From contig LADO01000059.1 in the NCBI GenBank assembly GCA_000961595.1, positions 1 to 64,000 on the forward strand: 64,000 bases of DNA. Reading direction: 5' to 3'. Below are positions 7,330 to 16,214 of the stretch, piece by piece. The position numbers and the translations under genes were made by a program. The first letter of the stretch is position 1. Each line of letters starts with the position of its first letter. Under the pieces are notes generated by a model. It saw only the letters and a list, made by a program, of their open reading frames with translations. It did no database searches and was not told where the DNA came from. This DNA comes from Peptococcaceae bacterium BRH_c4b (GTDB taxonomy: Bacteria > Bacillota > Desulfotomaculia > Desulfotomaculales > Desulfocucumaceae).

Positions 7330-10137
7330 TCAAATGTCGAAAGCATTTAAATTATCAGGCGAATGTTTAAGCCAGGAGTCCACCTTTCTTGCCACCATGT
7401 CAGAGTCACCCCGAAAATGATTTTTAAGAGGCAATGAATTGAAAAACAATCTGCCGTAACGTTTGCTGAGTAGTCTGCCATCAAGCACCACCACTGCACC
7501 ACGATCCTTTTCTGTGCGGATTAGCCTGCCAAACCCCTGTTTAAAGCGTATAACAGCCTGGGGTAAACTATACTGGTAAAAAGAATTTATGCCCATGCTT
7601 TCCAGTTGTTCAAGCCTGGCCTCGATGACAGGGACTGATGGTGACTGGAATGGCAGCTTAACAATAACCACACAACTTAATGAAGCCCCAGGAATGTCAA
7701 CTCCCTCCCAAAAGCTTGAAGCACCGAATAGTACTGCCCTCTCCGTATTTTTAAACTCCTCCACCAGGCGCCACCTTCCACCATCTATATTATGCCCCAG
7801 CAGGCATACGTCCTGCTCTTCCAACATTAGTTTCATCTTTCTGTATGTCTCTTTTAAAACCCTATGGGAGGTGAATAGTACTAGCGTTCTACCACCCGCA
7901 GCAGCAATCAGATCCTTTAAAACATTAACCAGCGCGCCTACGTAATCCTTTTCCGGGGATTCGCCCTGCTGGGGAACTCCCCTGACCACACATAATAAAG
8001 ACTGCTCTTCGTACCGAAAAGGGGAATCCACCAGCTTTAGACAAAGCCTGTCCTGCTCTGCCATAACGAGCCCGATACCCTCCATATAATGTTTAAACTC
8101 TCCATTTACGGTAAGTGTGGCGGAAGTCATCACCACCGGTTTGTAATCTTTAAACAGACTGTTGTAAATTTCCTGATCAACTCTCACCGGCGTCGAATGA
8201 AGTGAGATCAAAGGATTGTCTTGCTCCCCTGCAGCCTCAGCCCAGTATACGTAATTATTATCTGAGCAGGAGAAATTAAACTCAATATCCGCGATCAGTC
8301 CTTCTCCTGCAGCAATAATCTTTTCCGTTTCCTCTGCCCTGGTTTCCCAAACGTTATCCAACACCAGCCAGGAAAGTATTATTTCGTGCAACTCCCTGAC
8401 CAGTTCCAAAAGAGAGCGTATCCTGAAAAGCAGGTTCCCGAATTCCCCCAGGGGCATATTTGATGCATCATGCAGCATTTCCCCCTTCAGCCGGCGGGTT
8501 ATTTTTGTACCCTCACCACCAGAACCGGGTGCCAGTGCACCGTAAAGAAGCCCAAAAAATAAATCCGACGCCTGGCGAACCAGTATCCGCTCATCCCTTG
8601 CCGCATTCAGATTATCCTGCCAGCGGCCAGCGTTTGAGGGCGGAACTGTATCCAACAGCCGTGTTAAAAGCTTTCCCACCGTATTCAGCCACCGCTTCAT
8701 ATCGTTTCTGGATACTACGGTGCTTAGCTGTTCCGTAGCAGCATCGTCAAGATGATGCGCTTCGTCCAGAATTAGGGGACCATAAGCGGGAAGCACCCTG
8801 TTTTCAGCCTTTACATCTGCAAAAAGTAAGGCATGATTAGTGATAATCAATCTGGCCGCTTCGGACCTTCGACGTGCCCTGCCAACATAGCATTCTCCCG
8901 CATACCAGTGGCACCGGGCACCAGCACAACTCTCGCTGTCCCCGCAAATACTCAGCCAGAACTCCTGCTCCGGACCTTTTATGTTAAGTTCCACCCTGTC
9001 GCCCTGGCTGGTGTCAGCCAGCCATACCAGAATCCTGGCCAAAAAAAAGGCCTCCAGGGGCGTCCAGTTTCTTTCGGACAGAAGAGCATTCCATTTCCGC
9101 AGGCAGATATAATTCTGCCTTCCCTTGGCCAGAGCTACGGGTATATCAAGTCCCAAAGTATCCAGCAGTAGAGGTATGTCTTTTGCCCAGAGCTGCTCCT
9201 GCAAATTGATAGTCCTGGTGGAAACCACCACCCTGCTGCCCCCTGAGGAAGCCCAGAGAACGGCAGGCATAAGGTAGGCCATGGATTTGCCGATACCCGT
9301 ACCGGCTTCCACCAGCAGAAGCTTATCCTCATTCATGGCAGCGGCCACCTCTCCGGCCATGTCGATCTGCTGCTGTCTCACCTCGTACCCCGGCAAGGCC
9401 CTGGACAGGGCGCTTCCCTGCCCCAGAAATTCTTTAACCCTGTCTGGCTCGACAAATCCTTTTTCTCCTTCTACTGAAGGCATCCAGTTGTGCTCGGTGT
9501 AAAAATTTTCAGATTTAGAAGTTTTGGTAGTGAAATTGTTCCAGGCTGAACCGGTGGCCAATGATTGTACTACCGGACCCCACGACGAGGCCGCCCGGGT
9601 TAAAAACGCCGCCAAAAAGGACAGTTTTTTAACATCCATAACCCTGAGCCGGTTTATAAGAGCTTCACACAGCAGGTGTGCTGCCATGGCGTCTTCCAGT
9701 GCCCGGTGGCTGACAGGCATCTCCACCCCCAGCATTTTGCATAATTCCCCAAGCCGGTATCCGGATGCTCCCGGCAAAACTATCCTGGACAGTTCAAAAG
9801 TATCGTAAATCGCACCGATCATCCTACAGTCTGCTACAGATTCTATAAACCTGCAGTCAAAAACCACATTATGCCCCAGTATGTTTTCTCCATCAATAAA
9901 TTTCAAAATTTCCGGTAATATTTCGGATATTTCAGGCGCCCCGGCCAACAGATCATCTTCAAGTCCGGTAAGGCGTCTTATCTTTACTGGCAGGCGTTGG
10001 TGGGGCCGCACCAGTGATTGATAGGTTTGTATAACCCGGCCGCCTTCAACCTTGACCAACCCTATTTCGATTAATCTGTCCCTGGCCGGATCAAGACCGG
10101 TGGTTTCAAGATCCATAGCCACATAGCTGTTAAACAA
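7330..10137 (-). CDS. dinG: DinG-family helicase with DEDDh exonuclease domain
   Basis: Two-part protein of about 935 residues. Residues 1-170 are a DnaQ-like 3'-5' exonuclease (YVAMDLETTGLD; GHNVVFD; HRALEDA). The rest is an XPD/DinG-type superfamily 2 helicase with Walker A AGTGIGKS near 280, four clustered cysteines (CGDSESCAGARCHWYAGEC) suited to a 4Fe-4S cluster, the DEAHH box, and C-terminal motifs including FGASSFWEGVDIPG and QGFGRLIR. The four cysteines suggest a true Fe-S helicase, unlike Firmicute relatives lacking the cluster. I chose TTG 10137, 8 bases after GGAG; in-frame GTG 10146 and ATG 10143 sit too close to it. Likely role: repair or R-loop/replication-fork processing. Confidence 0.92.
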   Translation of the reverse strand: MFNSYVAMDLETTGLDPARDRLIEIGLVKVEGGRVIQTYQSLVRPHQRLPVKIRRLTGLEDDLLAGAPEISEILPEILKFIDGENILGHNVVFDCRFIESVADCRMIGAIYDTFELSRIVLPGASGYRLGELCKMLGVEMPVSHRALEDAMAAHLLCEALINRLRVMDVKKLSFLAAFLTRAASSWGPVVQSLATGSAWNNFTTKTSKSENFYTEHNWMPSVEGEKGFVEPDRVKEFLGQGSALSRALPGYEVRQQQIDMAGEVAAAMNEDKLLLVEAGTGIGKSMAYLMPAVLWASSGGSRVVVSTRTINLQEQLWAKDIPLLLDTLGLDIPVALAKGRQNYICLRKWNALLSERNWTPLEAFFLARILVWLADTSQGDRVELNIKGPEQEFWLSICGDSESCAGARCHWYAGECYVGRARRRSEAARLIITNHALLFADVKAENRVLPAYGPLILDEAHHLDDAATEQLSTVVSRNDMKRWLNTVGKLLTRLLDTVPPSNAGRWQDNLNAARDERILVRQASDLFFGLLYGALAPGSGGEGTKITRRLKGEMLHDASNMPLGEFGNLLFRIRSLLELVRELHEIILSWLVLDNVWETRAEETEKIIAAGEGLIADIEFNFSCSDNNYVYWAEAAGEQDNPLISLHSTPVRVDQEIYNSLFKDYKPVVMTSATLTVNGEFKHYMEGIGLVMAEQDRLCLKLVDSPFRYEEQSLLCVVRGVPQQGESPEKDYVGALVNVLKDLIAAAGGRTLVLFTSHRVLKETYRKMKLMLEEQDVCLLGHNIDGGRWRLVEEFKNTERAVLFGASSFWEGVDIPGASLSCVVIVKLPFQSPSVPVIEARLEQLESMGINSFYQYSLPQAVIRFKQGFGRLIRTEKDRGAVVVLDGRLLSKRYGRLFFNSLPLKNHFRGDSDMVARKVDSWLKHSPDNLNAFDI

Positions 10138-10229
10138 TGACATCACTCCGCACTACGACCGTATATACCCGATAATTCTTTTTCATCCCTGTAAAATCCT
10201 GCTACGCACTATTTAGGCGCCTGTTCAAA

Positions 10230-10802
10230 CTAACTATTTTCGCCGGGCGGCCCTGCACCTGTACTGTTGTCACTTGCGTCGGCTTTAGCCTGGGACGCGC
10301 TATTTTTCATTTTCTCGTCCACCAGTCCCTGTACTAGACTGGACAGGGGCTGTAGTAACATGGCCAAATCTGCCTGAGTTTTGGCCTGGGTAGCGCCTGG
10401 GACAATAGTCTCACTGTTCTTACTGCTTAGTACCGAACCTACTGAATCAACGGCAAGCTGCACACTGGACGCCAGTATAGCCAATACTTGCCCGAAAACC
10501 TTAACCCCATGCACTATTTTACGCAGGGTCTTATCTAGCCCTTCGCCGCTTTGCGCCTCAATATCCCTGCTGCTGAACAATTTTTCCATACTCCGAGCCA
10601 TTACATCCAGTCTGTTGATCATTTCCTCCTCTTCCCTGCGCTTCTCATTCATATGTTCCAGCCCATCAGACAGCCGATCAAGAACTGTTAAAATTTTTTC
10701 AGTATGTTCATTATCAACACTTTCCTTTATTTGCAACTTTTCTATTTTGTTCAACAATTGCTCCAGTGTGCTGTTGAATTTTTCGTTAACGGGCGATTCC
10801 AA
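10230..10802 (-). CDS. Orphan coiled-coil protein A
   Basis: Protein of 190 residues, not recognised. The first ~100 residues are heptad-rich (LEQLLNKIEKLQIKE...MNEKRREEEEMINRL). A nonpolar segment follows (KVFGQVLAILASSVQLAVDSVGSVL), then LLQPLSSLVQGLV and a disordered tail rich in A, S and G. It has the same architecture as the protein at 11266-11931. TTG 10802 is preceded by AAGGGGG; the longer in-frame ATG at 10859 has no such site. It diverges from the small gene at 10967, with a 164-base shared promoter region. Confidence 0.65.
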   Translation of the reverse strand: MESPVNEKFNSTLEQLLNKIEKLQIKESVDNEHTEKILTVLDRLSDGLEHMNEKRREEEEMINRLDVMARSMEKLFSSRDIEAQSGEGLDKTLRKIVHGVKVFGQVLAILASSVQLAVDSVGSVLSSKNSETIVPGATQAKTQADLAMLLQPLSSLVQGLVDEKMKNSASQAKADASDNSTGAGPPGENS

Positions 10803-10966
10803 CCTTTTTCCCCCTTCCGTGCCGTTGTAGCGGGCAAGTGTAAGGCAAAGCGGTTCCATTTATATAATTTATGTAAAGAAAAATCCGGTAGACCATTTTT
10901 TTATTTGGGTACATATTCGCTACTGCTGTCATAAATATGAATATAAAAAATTAGGAGGCGAAAATA

Positions 10967-11197
10967 TTGGATAAACAAACCTTTGATCCCGGCAATTTGC
11001 CGGAACCATTTAAAAGCATGCTTCAAAACATGGATCCCCAGGCGCTCCAGCAAATGCTTGCCATGCTGGACCCCGAAACCCTTTCATCATTAATGAATTC
11101 TACTTTTGGCATGATTAAAAACCAGTTGCCCCAGGAGCAAGAGCAGGTTATGTCACAATTGCTGGAAAACATAATTAAACTAATGTCCAACAAATAA
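10967..11197 (+). CDS. Small orphan helical protein
   Basis: 76 residues, Met/Gln/Leu-rich and helical: FDPGNLPEPFKSMLQNMDPQ, then QQMLAMLDPETLSSLMN and LPQEQEQVMSQLLENIIKLM. No family recognised. TTG start with AGGAGGCG upstream. It lies between the two paralogous coiled-coil genes, divergent from one and convergent with the other, and has its own terminator. It may act with them, which is inference from position alone. Confidence 0.7.
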   Translation: MDKQTFDPGNLPEPFKSMLQNMDPQALQQMLAMLDPETLSSLMNSTFGMIKNQLPQEQEQVMSQLLENIIKLMSNK

Positions 11198-11209
11198 TAG
11201 CAAAAATTT

Positions 11210-11234
11210 AAGGGCTGCTCACGCGGCCCTTTTA
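11210..11234 (+). terminator. Rho-independent terminator
   Basis: AAGGGCTGC, loop TCAC, GCGGCCCTT, then TTATT, just after the small gene at 10967-11197. Confidence 0.8.
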
Positions 11235-11265
11235 TTGTTGTCGCCTTATATTTTCCCTAAACGCT

Positions 11266-11931
11266 TTACTCCGCCGGGGTCGCTTTTACAACAGGAGCTG
11301 TTATGCCCTCCCCCTGCGGCTCTTCCCTGGCCTGTGGCCGTGAGCTTTCTTTTTCTTCCACCCCGGCGGGAACTTCTTCTACGCCGGCGGGAACTTCTTC
11401 CACGGGCTTTACAGATTCACTGGATTTTTTACTGAGCAGGGCCTGAACAATGCTGTTCATGGGCTGCAAAATGGAAGATAAATCAAGACCCGGGGTGCAC
11501 CTGGCACCAACCTGGCTATCAGACTTCCCTGCAACTGCTTCTTCGTTTACAAACAATTTGTTTACGGAATCCATAATACCCTGAAACCCGCCGGCTACTA
11601 TCTCTATCACCTGGCCCGTCACCTTTGCCCCATTGGTAACCATTTTTAAAACATCAACCAGGCCGGCGCCTTCTGCTCCTCCCCGGCCACCCCCGGCAAT
11701 TACTTCCAACTTTTCATTGACTGTGGAAAATCTTTCCGCCAGAATCATTTCTCGGGCCCGTAGCCTCTCAAGTTCCACCAGTACCTCTGTCATCTTGTCC
11801 AGGGAGGCAACCGCCCGGGATGATTGGTCCATATTAAATGTTTTTTCCTGATGCAGTCGCTCTAAGTTATTTACCAAAAGATCCAGAGTTTCGCTTAGTT
11901 GCCTGCTGGACCCACTGATCATACTGCTCAC
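11266..11931 (-). CDS. Orphan coiled-coil protein B, paralogue of A
   Basis: 221 residues; paralogue of the 10230-10802 protein. Shared blocks are the heptad-rich N-terminal half, GAKVTGQVIEIVAGGFQGIMDSVNKLF (GVKVFGQVLAILASSVQLAVDSVGSVL in A) and SSILQPMNSIVQALLSKK (AMLLQPLSSLVQGLVDEK in A). The tail is acidic/proline-rich with the repeated unit VEEVPAGVEEVPAGVEEK. Function unknown. GTG 11931 follows AAAGGAT; ATG 11922 is an alternative start. Confidence 0.65.
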   Translation of the reverse strand: MSSMISGSSRQLSETLDLLVNNLERLHQEKTFNMDQSSRAVASLDKMTEVLVELERLRAREMILAERFSTVNEKLEVIAGGGRGGAEGAGLVDVLKMVTNGAKVTGQVIEIVAGGFQGIMDSVNKLFVNEEAVAGKSDSQVGARCTPGLDLSSILQPMNSIVQALLSKKSSESVKPVEEVPAGVEEVPAGVEEKESSRPQAREEPQGEGITAPVVKATPAE

Positions 11932-11983
11932 ATCCTTTGCAGTTATAACCGGCTCGTTATCCGGCTATAGCTCTTGGAGTAAA

Positions 11984-12005
11984 GGGCTACACATCAGTGT
12001 AGCCC
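11984..12005. terminator. Perfect hairpin, probable terminator
   Basis: GGGCTACAC, loop ATCA, GTGTAGCCC: a perfect 9-bp stem downstream (minus strand) of the small membrane gene at 12039-12230. On the minus strand it is followed only by TTTACT, so termination may be partial. Confidence 0.55.
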
Positions 12006-12038
12006 CATCCCCGCCTCCATAAAAAGTTTTTTGAAAAA

Positions 12039-12230
12039 TTAGCAGCATACGGCACAGCAGCAAAGAGCCAACCCTATGAAAATAATGGCACCGGCTATGC
12101 ATGGAGATATCCAACCGCACAGCAAAAGGGCGATGGCAAACAGGAAAAACAATAAACAAATCAGAAAAGCGCCAGAACTATGACCTCCAAAAAAGTCTTT
12201 CACCTTGGCAAAAGCGTCACTGTCACTCAC
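12039..12230 (-). CDS. Small Cys-rich membrane protein
   Basis: 63 residues: a short soluble N-terminus (SDSDAFAKVKDFFGGHS), two hydrophobic segments (FLICLLFFLFAIALLLCGWI; AGAIIFIGLALCCC) and the ending CCCAVCC with five cysteines. GTG start with GGAGGT upstream supports a real gene. No family recognised. The clustered cysteines at the membrane face could bind metal or be acylated; this is speculation. Confidence 0.6.
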   Translation of the reverse strand: MSDSDAFAKVKDFFGGHSSGAFLICLLFFLFAIALLLCGWISPCIAGAIIFIGLALCCCAVCC

Positions 12231-12488
12231 GTAAACTACCTCCTTCCAGAAATAATAAAAATTTTTCTTGAACGGTTCCGGGAACGTTCTAATTTAAAAT
12301 ATGATTTGATAACAGTATTTGTTACAAAGTTTTCTTCCCTGTTATATTGATTACAAAAACAGTGGCCCGGCTCATACAGCGTGCCGGATGCGTTCCAGGC
12401 TAGTGACTGGCATATGCAGGCGAAGGCGAACCGGGAGGTGTTTTGAACATATTTGTGTTAAAATATATAAAAATGCGGAGTTGGTATA

Positions 12489-13319
12489 ATGGAATATTTG
12501 CATAACGATATTGACAAGCCTAATAAACTACGGAAAAGTTCAGACGAGGAAGTGGAAGCAGCCGCAGGTCTCCTGGAAAGAATTATCGGCCCGGGATATT
12601 TCAAAAAGCAGGTTGAGCTCTTAAAGGAAAGCGATCCCATGGGCGCCGGCATGGGCCGTTATGGTCATCCTCCCTCCGTCAGCCCGCTGGCCTACATATG
12701 GCTAAAGGCCAGGGAAGAACTGATTTACGGTGAAATCGGCGGCGGGTTCAGGCCTGGCTATGCCTCGGCCAGACTGAGTGAACTGGGGAAAAATCTGGCC
12801 CTGCTGCAGCATCGGAATGACTTGGTGCAGATCATAAAACTACTGGCGCCAGAGGAAACCTTTGAACTGGCTGCACTTGCCCTGAATGTGGCCGCAGGCT
12901 GCCTGAAAATGGATCTGTTTGGCAATTTTTGCCCGGACCCTGATGTTAACCTTATCTGCTTTGAAATCAAAGACAAAGAAGCCGCCGGGATATATTGCTC
13001 TGTCTGGGACGCAGCCCGCCCGGCAGCAGGTGACAACATGGAACAAGCATTCCCCGCCATAACGCCGGGAAAGCCGCAGCTGGTTATTCTTTATGTAGGA
13101 GTAACAGCTGATAGAGATGTTAATTTGGAGGGTAGGCATCTATCCCAGACGGCACAACTTTGGTTGGCAGGCCCGGGAAGAACAGCAAAGGCGGTTGTGC
13201 TGAGCCAGGGGAGACTGGCCAGCGGAAAAAGCGGCCTGACCTTTTTTAGGCATTCTCATGTGATTAAAAATCCGGCTCCGGATGTAAAGTTTAATTTTGA
13301 AATTTATGTTCCTACTTAA
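12489..13319 (+). CDS. Hypothetical protein
   Basis: 276 residues, unrecognised. The N-terminal third contains EEVEAAAGLLERIIGPGYFKKQ and a Gly-rich stretch (GAGMGRYGHPP); the middle is helical (LNVAAGCLKMD); the C-terminal part alternates beta-strands (QLVILYVGVTADRDVN, AKAVVLSQGRLAS). No signal peptide or membrane segment. ATG with GGAG 9 bases upstream. It is preceded by ~180 bases containing a GC-rich stretch (12361-12440) with no homology I recognise. It converges with 13316-13567, overlapping by 4 bases. Confidence 0.7.
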   Translation: MEYLHNDIDKPNKLRKSSDEEVEAAAGLLERIIGPGYFKKQVELLKESDPMGAGMGRYGHPPSVSPLAYIWLKAREELIYGEIGGGFRPGYASARLSELGKNLALLQHRNDLVQIIKLLAPEETFELAALALNVAAGCLKMDLFGNFCPDPDVNLICFEIKDKEAAGIYCSVWDAARPAAGDNMEQAFPAITPGKPQLVILYVGVTADRDVNLEGRHLSQTAQLWLAGPGRTAKAVVLSQGRLASGKSGLTFFRHSHVIKNPAPDVKFNFEIYVPT

Positions 13320-13567
13320 TCGTCACATTCGCAGCGATGCTCAGTTATTACCGGCCTGAGGGCCAGGGCAGCCCTTTCACCCAGATTTCCCGGGCCGGGA
13401 AAAAAAACCCTTAAGGCGGTGGCCAGACCGTAAATCTGGCCGTGCATATAAGAAGTATACGCCTGTGCACCAGTCATCCGGCCAGCCTTCTGCAATGATT
13501 CCAGCCCCTCCAGGAGTTGACCCAGTAGTAATTCCCCGCGCCGGGTCATTTCAGAATCATAGTTCAT
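13316..13567 (-). CDS. Small hypothetical protein
   Basis: 83 residues, mostly helical (GELLLGQLLEGLESLQKAGRM), ending HRCECDD. No family recognised. Start ATG 13567 follows GGGTGATG. It sits 33 bases downstream of meaB on the same strand, so it may be the last gene of that transcript. Its stop overlaps the convergent gene by 4 bases. Confidence 0.55.
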   Translation of the reverse strand: MNYDSEMTRRGELLLGQLLEGLESLQKAGRMTGAQAYTSYMHGQIYGLATALRVFFPGPGNLGERAALALRPVITEHRCECDD

Positions 13568-13600
13568 TTTTCATCACCCTGATCTCAACAGTCTCCTACC

Positions 13601-14572
13601 CTATTTTTTTTGACCGCTGGCAATAACCATGTCCAAAATAAAAGAGGCCGCTGTGTAAGGGTCGGAATCCCTGTGGGCAACCTTATACAGCAATTCGTTA
13701 ATCCCTCCGGGCAGAGTCAGTTGCTTCCTGACTAGCTTTTGCCACTGATAGTCTACTATCTCCAGCACCTCAGCCCTGGCCCTCTCCTGTCTTTTCTTGT
13801 TTAGAAGATTCTTTTCATTTAGGAATTCCTGGTATTTACTTACAGCTTCCATCAATTGCGGTATACCGGTTCCCTGAAGATTCGACACCTGGATGACCGG
13901 TGGTCTCCACTCCTTTTTATCGCTCTGTAAGTCCAGCATCATCTCCACCTCGGTCGCAACCCGGTCGGCCCCGGGCAAATCAGCCTTATTAACCACGAAT
14001 ACATCGGCAATTTCCATTATACCCGCCTTGATAGTCTGGATTGAATCACCCGCGCCGGGGGTTAGAACCACCAGGATGGTATCAGCAACATTCATTATAT
14101 CCAGTTCTGCCTGGCCTACGCCCACAGTTTCAATGATTACCCAATTAAAACCAAAGGCATCCATAGCCTTGACAACTTCCTTGGTGTTCCTGGCCAGTCC
14201 TCCCAGACTGCCCCTGGTTCCCATACTCCTGATAAAAACCCCCTGATCGGTGGCATGCTCCTGCATTCTGATACGATCGCCCAAAAGCGCTCCGCCGGTA
14301 AACGGGCTGGTGGGATCAACCGCTACCACAGCTACGGTATCGCCTCTTTCTCGGAGAAAATGAGTAATTCTATCCACCAGCGAACTTTTTCCTGCTCCCG
14401 GTGATCCGGTCACTCCGATAACTTTGGCACTACCGGTTAATGGGTAGATATTTTTTATTAGTTCGTCTCTTTCCGGATCCTCATTTTCCAGTCTGGAGAT
14501 TATTCTCGCCAGTGCCCTGGTCTGCCTGTCTTTAAAACCCTGGATAAGCCCCTCCATGCTGTCTAAAGACAT
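13601..14572 (-). CDS. meaB: MeaB/ArgK-type GTPase, methylmalonyl-CoA mutase chaperone
   Basis: G3E P-loop GTPase of 323 residues that protects and reloads adenosylcobalamin in methylmalonyl-CoA mutase. Visible motifs: GVTGSPGAGKSSL (Walker A, ~54-66), VAVDPTSPFTGGALLGDRIRM, IETVGVGQAE (switch/Walker B) and VVNKADLPGADR (NKxD). Family length and order are normal. No mutase gene is in this window, so its partner must lie elsewhere; the gene implies propionate/succinate interconversion through methylmalonyl-CoA. ATG 14572 follows GGTGGGG. Confidence 0.9.
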   Translation of the reverse strand: MSLDSMEGLIQGFKDRQTRALARIISRLENEDPERDELIKNIYPLTGSAKVIGVTGSPGAGKSSLVDRITHFLRERGDTVAVVAVDPTSPFTGGALLGDRIRMQEHATDQGVFIRSMGTRGSLGGLARNTKEVVKAMDAFGFNWVIIETVGVGQAELDIMNVADTILVVLTPGAGDSIQTIKAGIMEIADVFVVNKADLPGADRVATEVEMMLDLQSDKKEWRPPVIQVSNLQGTGIPQLMEAVSKYQEFLNEKNLLNKKRQERARAEVLEIVDYQWQKLVRKQLTLPGGINELLYKVAHRDSDPYTAASFILDMVIASGQKK

Positions 14573-15066
14573 TTACCCCACCGCCTTATGAAATATTCAA
14601 AATAGATTGTATTTTATTCTTTCGCCAAAGCATTCGATATTCCTTTGTGGCTGAAACAGATCAGAAATAAAAACACACCTTCCTGCCAGACGGGCCGTCA
14701 TTAATGATTAACAGCCTTAAATCAGGGTTAATAAACCTTTTTTAACCCCTGAACGGTATATTCGTCCCTGTTCGCTGTAAAACATAACGACTTTCCGGGA
14801 AAAAGTAGGACAGTTGCCGGAATATTCTTTATAATCCCGTTCGATTTTAAAATATAACCACTGGCCGGATATCTCTTTTGCATATTTTATCTAATGATTA
14901 AAATGTATCTAACAGGCTGACAACAACCTAATCTCCTCTCCCTTTCTCCGCTGTATCTCAGATACAGCTGTTTTTTTTGTACCAGCCTCCATAGCGGCTA
15001 AGCGACAGCGATATATGGTAACTCCTTCCCGTCTCCATTTAGCCGGCCCCCTCTCTTTCATGACAT
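14573..15066. other. Gene-poor stretch with an orphan plus-strand terminator
   Basis: About 490 bases without a supported gene, AT-rich. It contains an imperfect inverted repeat near 14735-14765 (CAGGGTTAA ... TTAACCCCTG). It also contains a canonical terminator on the plus strand at 14950-14978 (GCTGTATC, TCA, GATACAGC, TG, eight T). No plus-strand gene lies upstream of that terminator, so a small RNA is possible. Confidence 0.45.
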
Positions 15067-15089
15067 AAAAAAACCGCCCTTCGGGCGGC
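15067..15089 (-). terminator. trxB terminator
   Basis: On the minus strand CCGCCC, GAA, GGGCGG is followed by seven T residues, about 65 bases after the trxB stop. Confidence 0.85.
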
Positions 15090-15155
15090 TCTCGGAACCA
15101 CATTTAGAACATTTGCATAGTTCCCGTCTATATTCATTACGAGAAATGATACAGG

Positions 15156-16070
15156 CTATCTTTCCAGGTATTTTTCCGCTGCCACCGCTGCAACGGCCCC
15201 GTCCGCAACTGCGGTTACAACCTGTCGCAACAGTTTTTTGCGAACATCTCCAGCCGCAAACAAACCCGGGGTAGAGGTTTGCAAATCATCATCGGTAATT
15301 ATATAGCCTTTATCATCCAATTGCACTAGTTCTTTCACCAGTTCAACACTGGGATCGTGTCCTATGTAAATAAAGACACCACCGGCAGCCAGTGATTTGA
15401 TAACACCGGTTCGGACATCCTTAACGTCAACTTCCGTAACCGTGGCATCTCCCTTTATTTCTTCTACCACACTGTGCCATACAAATTCAATCTTGCCGTT
15501 CTCCATTGCTTTTTGTTGCACATATTTGGTTGCCCGCAATTCTCCCCGGCGGTGTATAATATATACTTTCCTGGCAAACTTAGTTAGGAAGATGGCCTCT
15601 TCCACCGCGGAATCACCGCCACCTACCACTGCCACAACCTTATCCCTGAAAAAAGCGCCATCACAGGTGGCACAATAGGAAACACCACGTCCATGGAACT
15701 CATGTTCACCCCTGTAGCCCGGCATACGCGGTTTTGCGCCGGTGGCAATGATTACGGCCCTTGCCTTAATTTCCCCGTCGTCGGTGACAACTGTAAAGAT
15801 GTCATTCGTTTTCTGCAGTGATTCCACAGTGCTGAATTTGATTTCCATTCCGAAACGCTGGGCCTGGGTAAGCATTTGCGTGGAAAGTTCGGGGCCACCG
15901 ATGCCTTCAGGAAAGCCTGGATAGTTTTCTATATTATCCGTACTGGCTGCCAGCCCGCCCGGCATTGCCCTTTCCAGTAGCACTGTCTTCAGATCGGCCC
16001 TGGCCGCATATATCCCTGCTGCAAGGCCCGCCGGGCCGCCGCCAATAATCAGCACATCGTATATTTCCAT
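15156..16070 (-). CDS. trxB: Thioredoxin reductase
   Basis: FAD/NADPH-dependent thioredoxin-disulfide reductase of 304 residues, normal length. FAD motif IIGGGPAGLAAGIYAARA at 8-25; redox-active CATC at 133-136 (GVSYCATCDGAFF); NADPH motif VVGGGDSAVEEA; C-terminal FAD segment TSTPGLFAAGDVR. ATG 16070 has GGAGTG upstream. No thioredoxin gene is adjacent. Confidence 0.93.
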   Translation of the reverse strand: MEIYDVLIIGGGPAGLAAGIYAARADLKTVLLERAMPGGLAASTDNIENYPGFPEGIGGPELSTQMLTQAQRFGMEIKFSTVESLQKTNDIFTVVTDDGEIKARAVIIATGAKPRMPGYRGEHEFHGRGVSYCATCDGAFFRDKVVAVVGGGDSAVEEAIFLTKFARKVYIIHRRGELRATKYVQQKAMENGKIEFVWHSVVEEIKGDATVTEVDVKDVRTGVIKSLAAGGVFIYIGHDPSVELVKELVQLDDKGYIITDDDLQTSTPGLFAAGDVRKKLLRQVVTAVADGAVAAVAAEKYLER

Positions 16071-16214
16071 AGATTACACTCCTCGTATAGCGAATTTCCC
16101 GGTATATAGTATCTTATAATATGGCTTTAGTCAACAAAACATGGTGCTAACGGTAATGTACGGCTGTTCTGCAGTTTGTCCTAATACATTTTGGCATCCG
16201 CCAGCTTATAGGTC

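Noticed and set aside
12361-12440. Riboswitch upstream of the 12489 gene
   Set aside because: GC-rich and possibly structured, but it matches no class whose conserved core I can identify.
14909-15103. 64-codon minus-strand frame
   Set aside because: It spans the trxB terminator hairpin, has no ribosome binding site and no recognisable composition.
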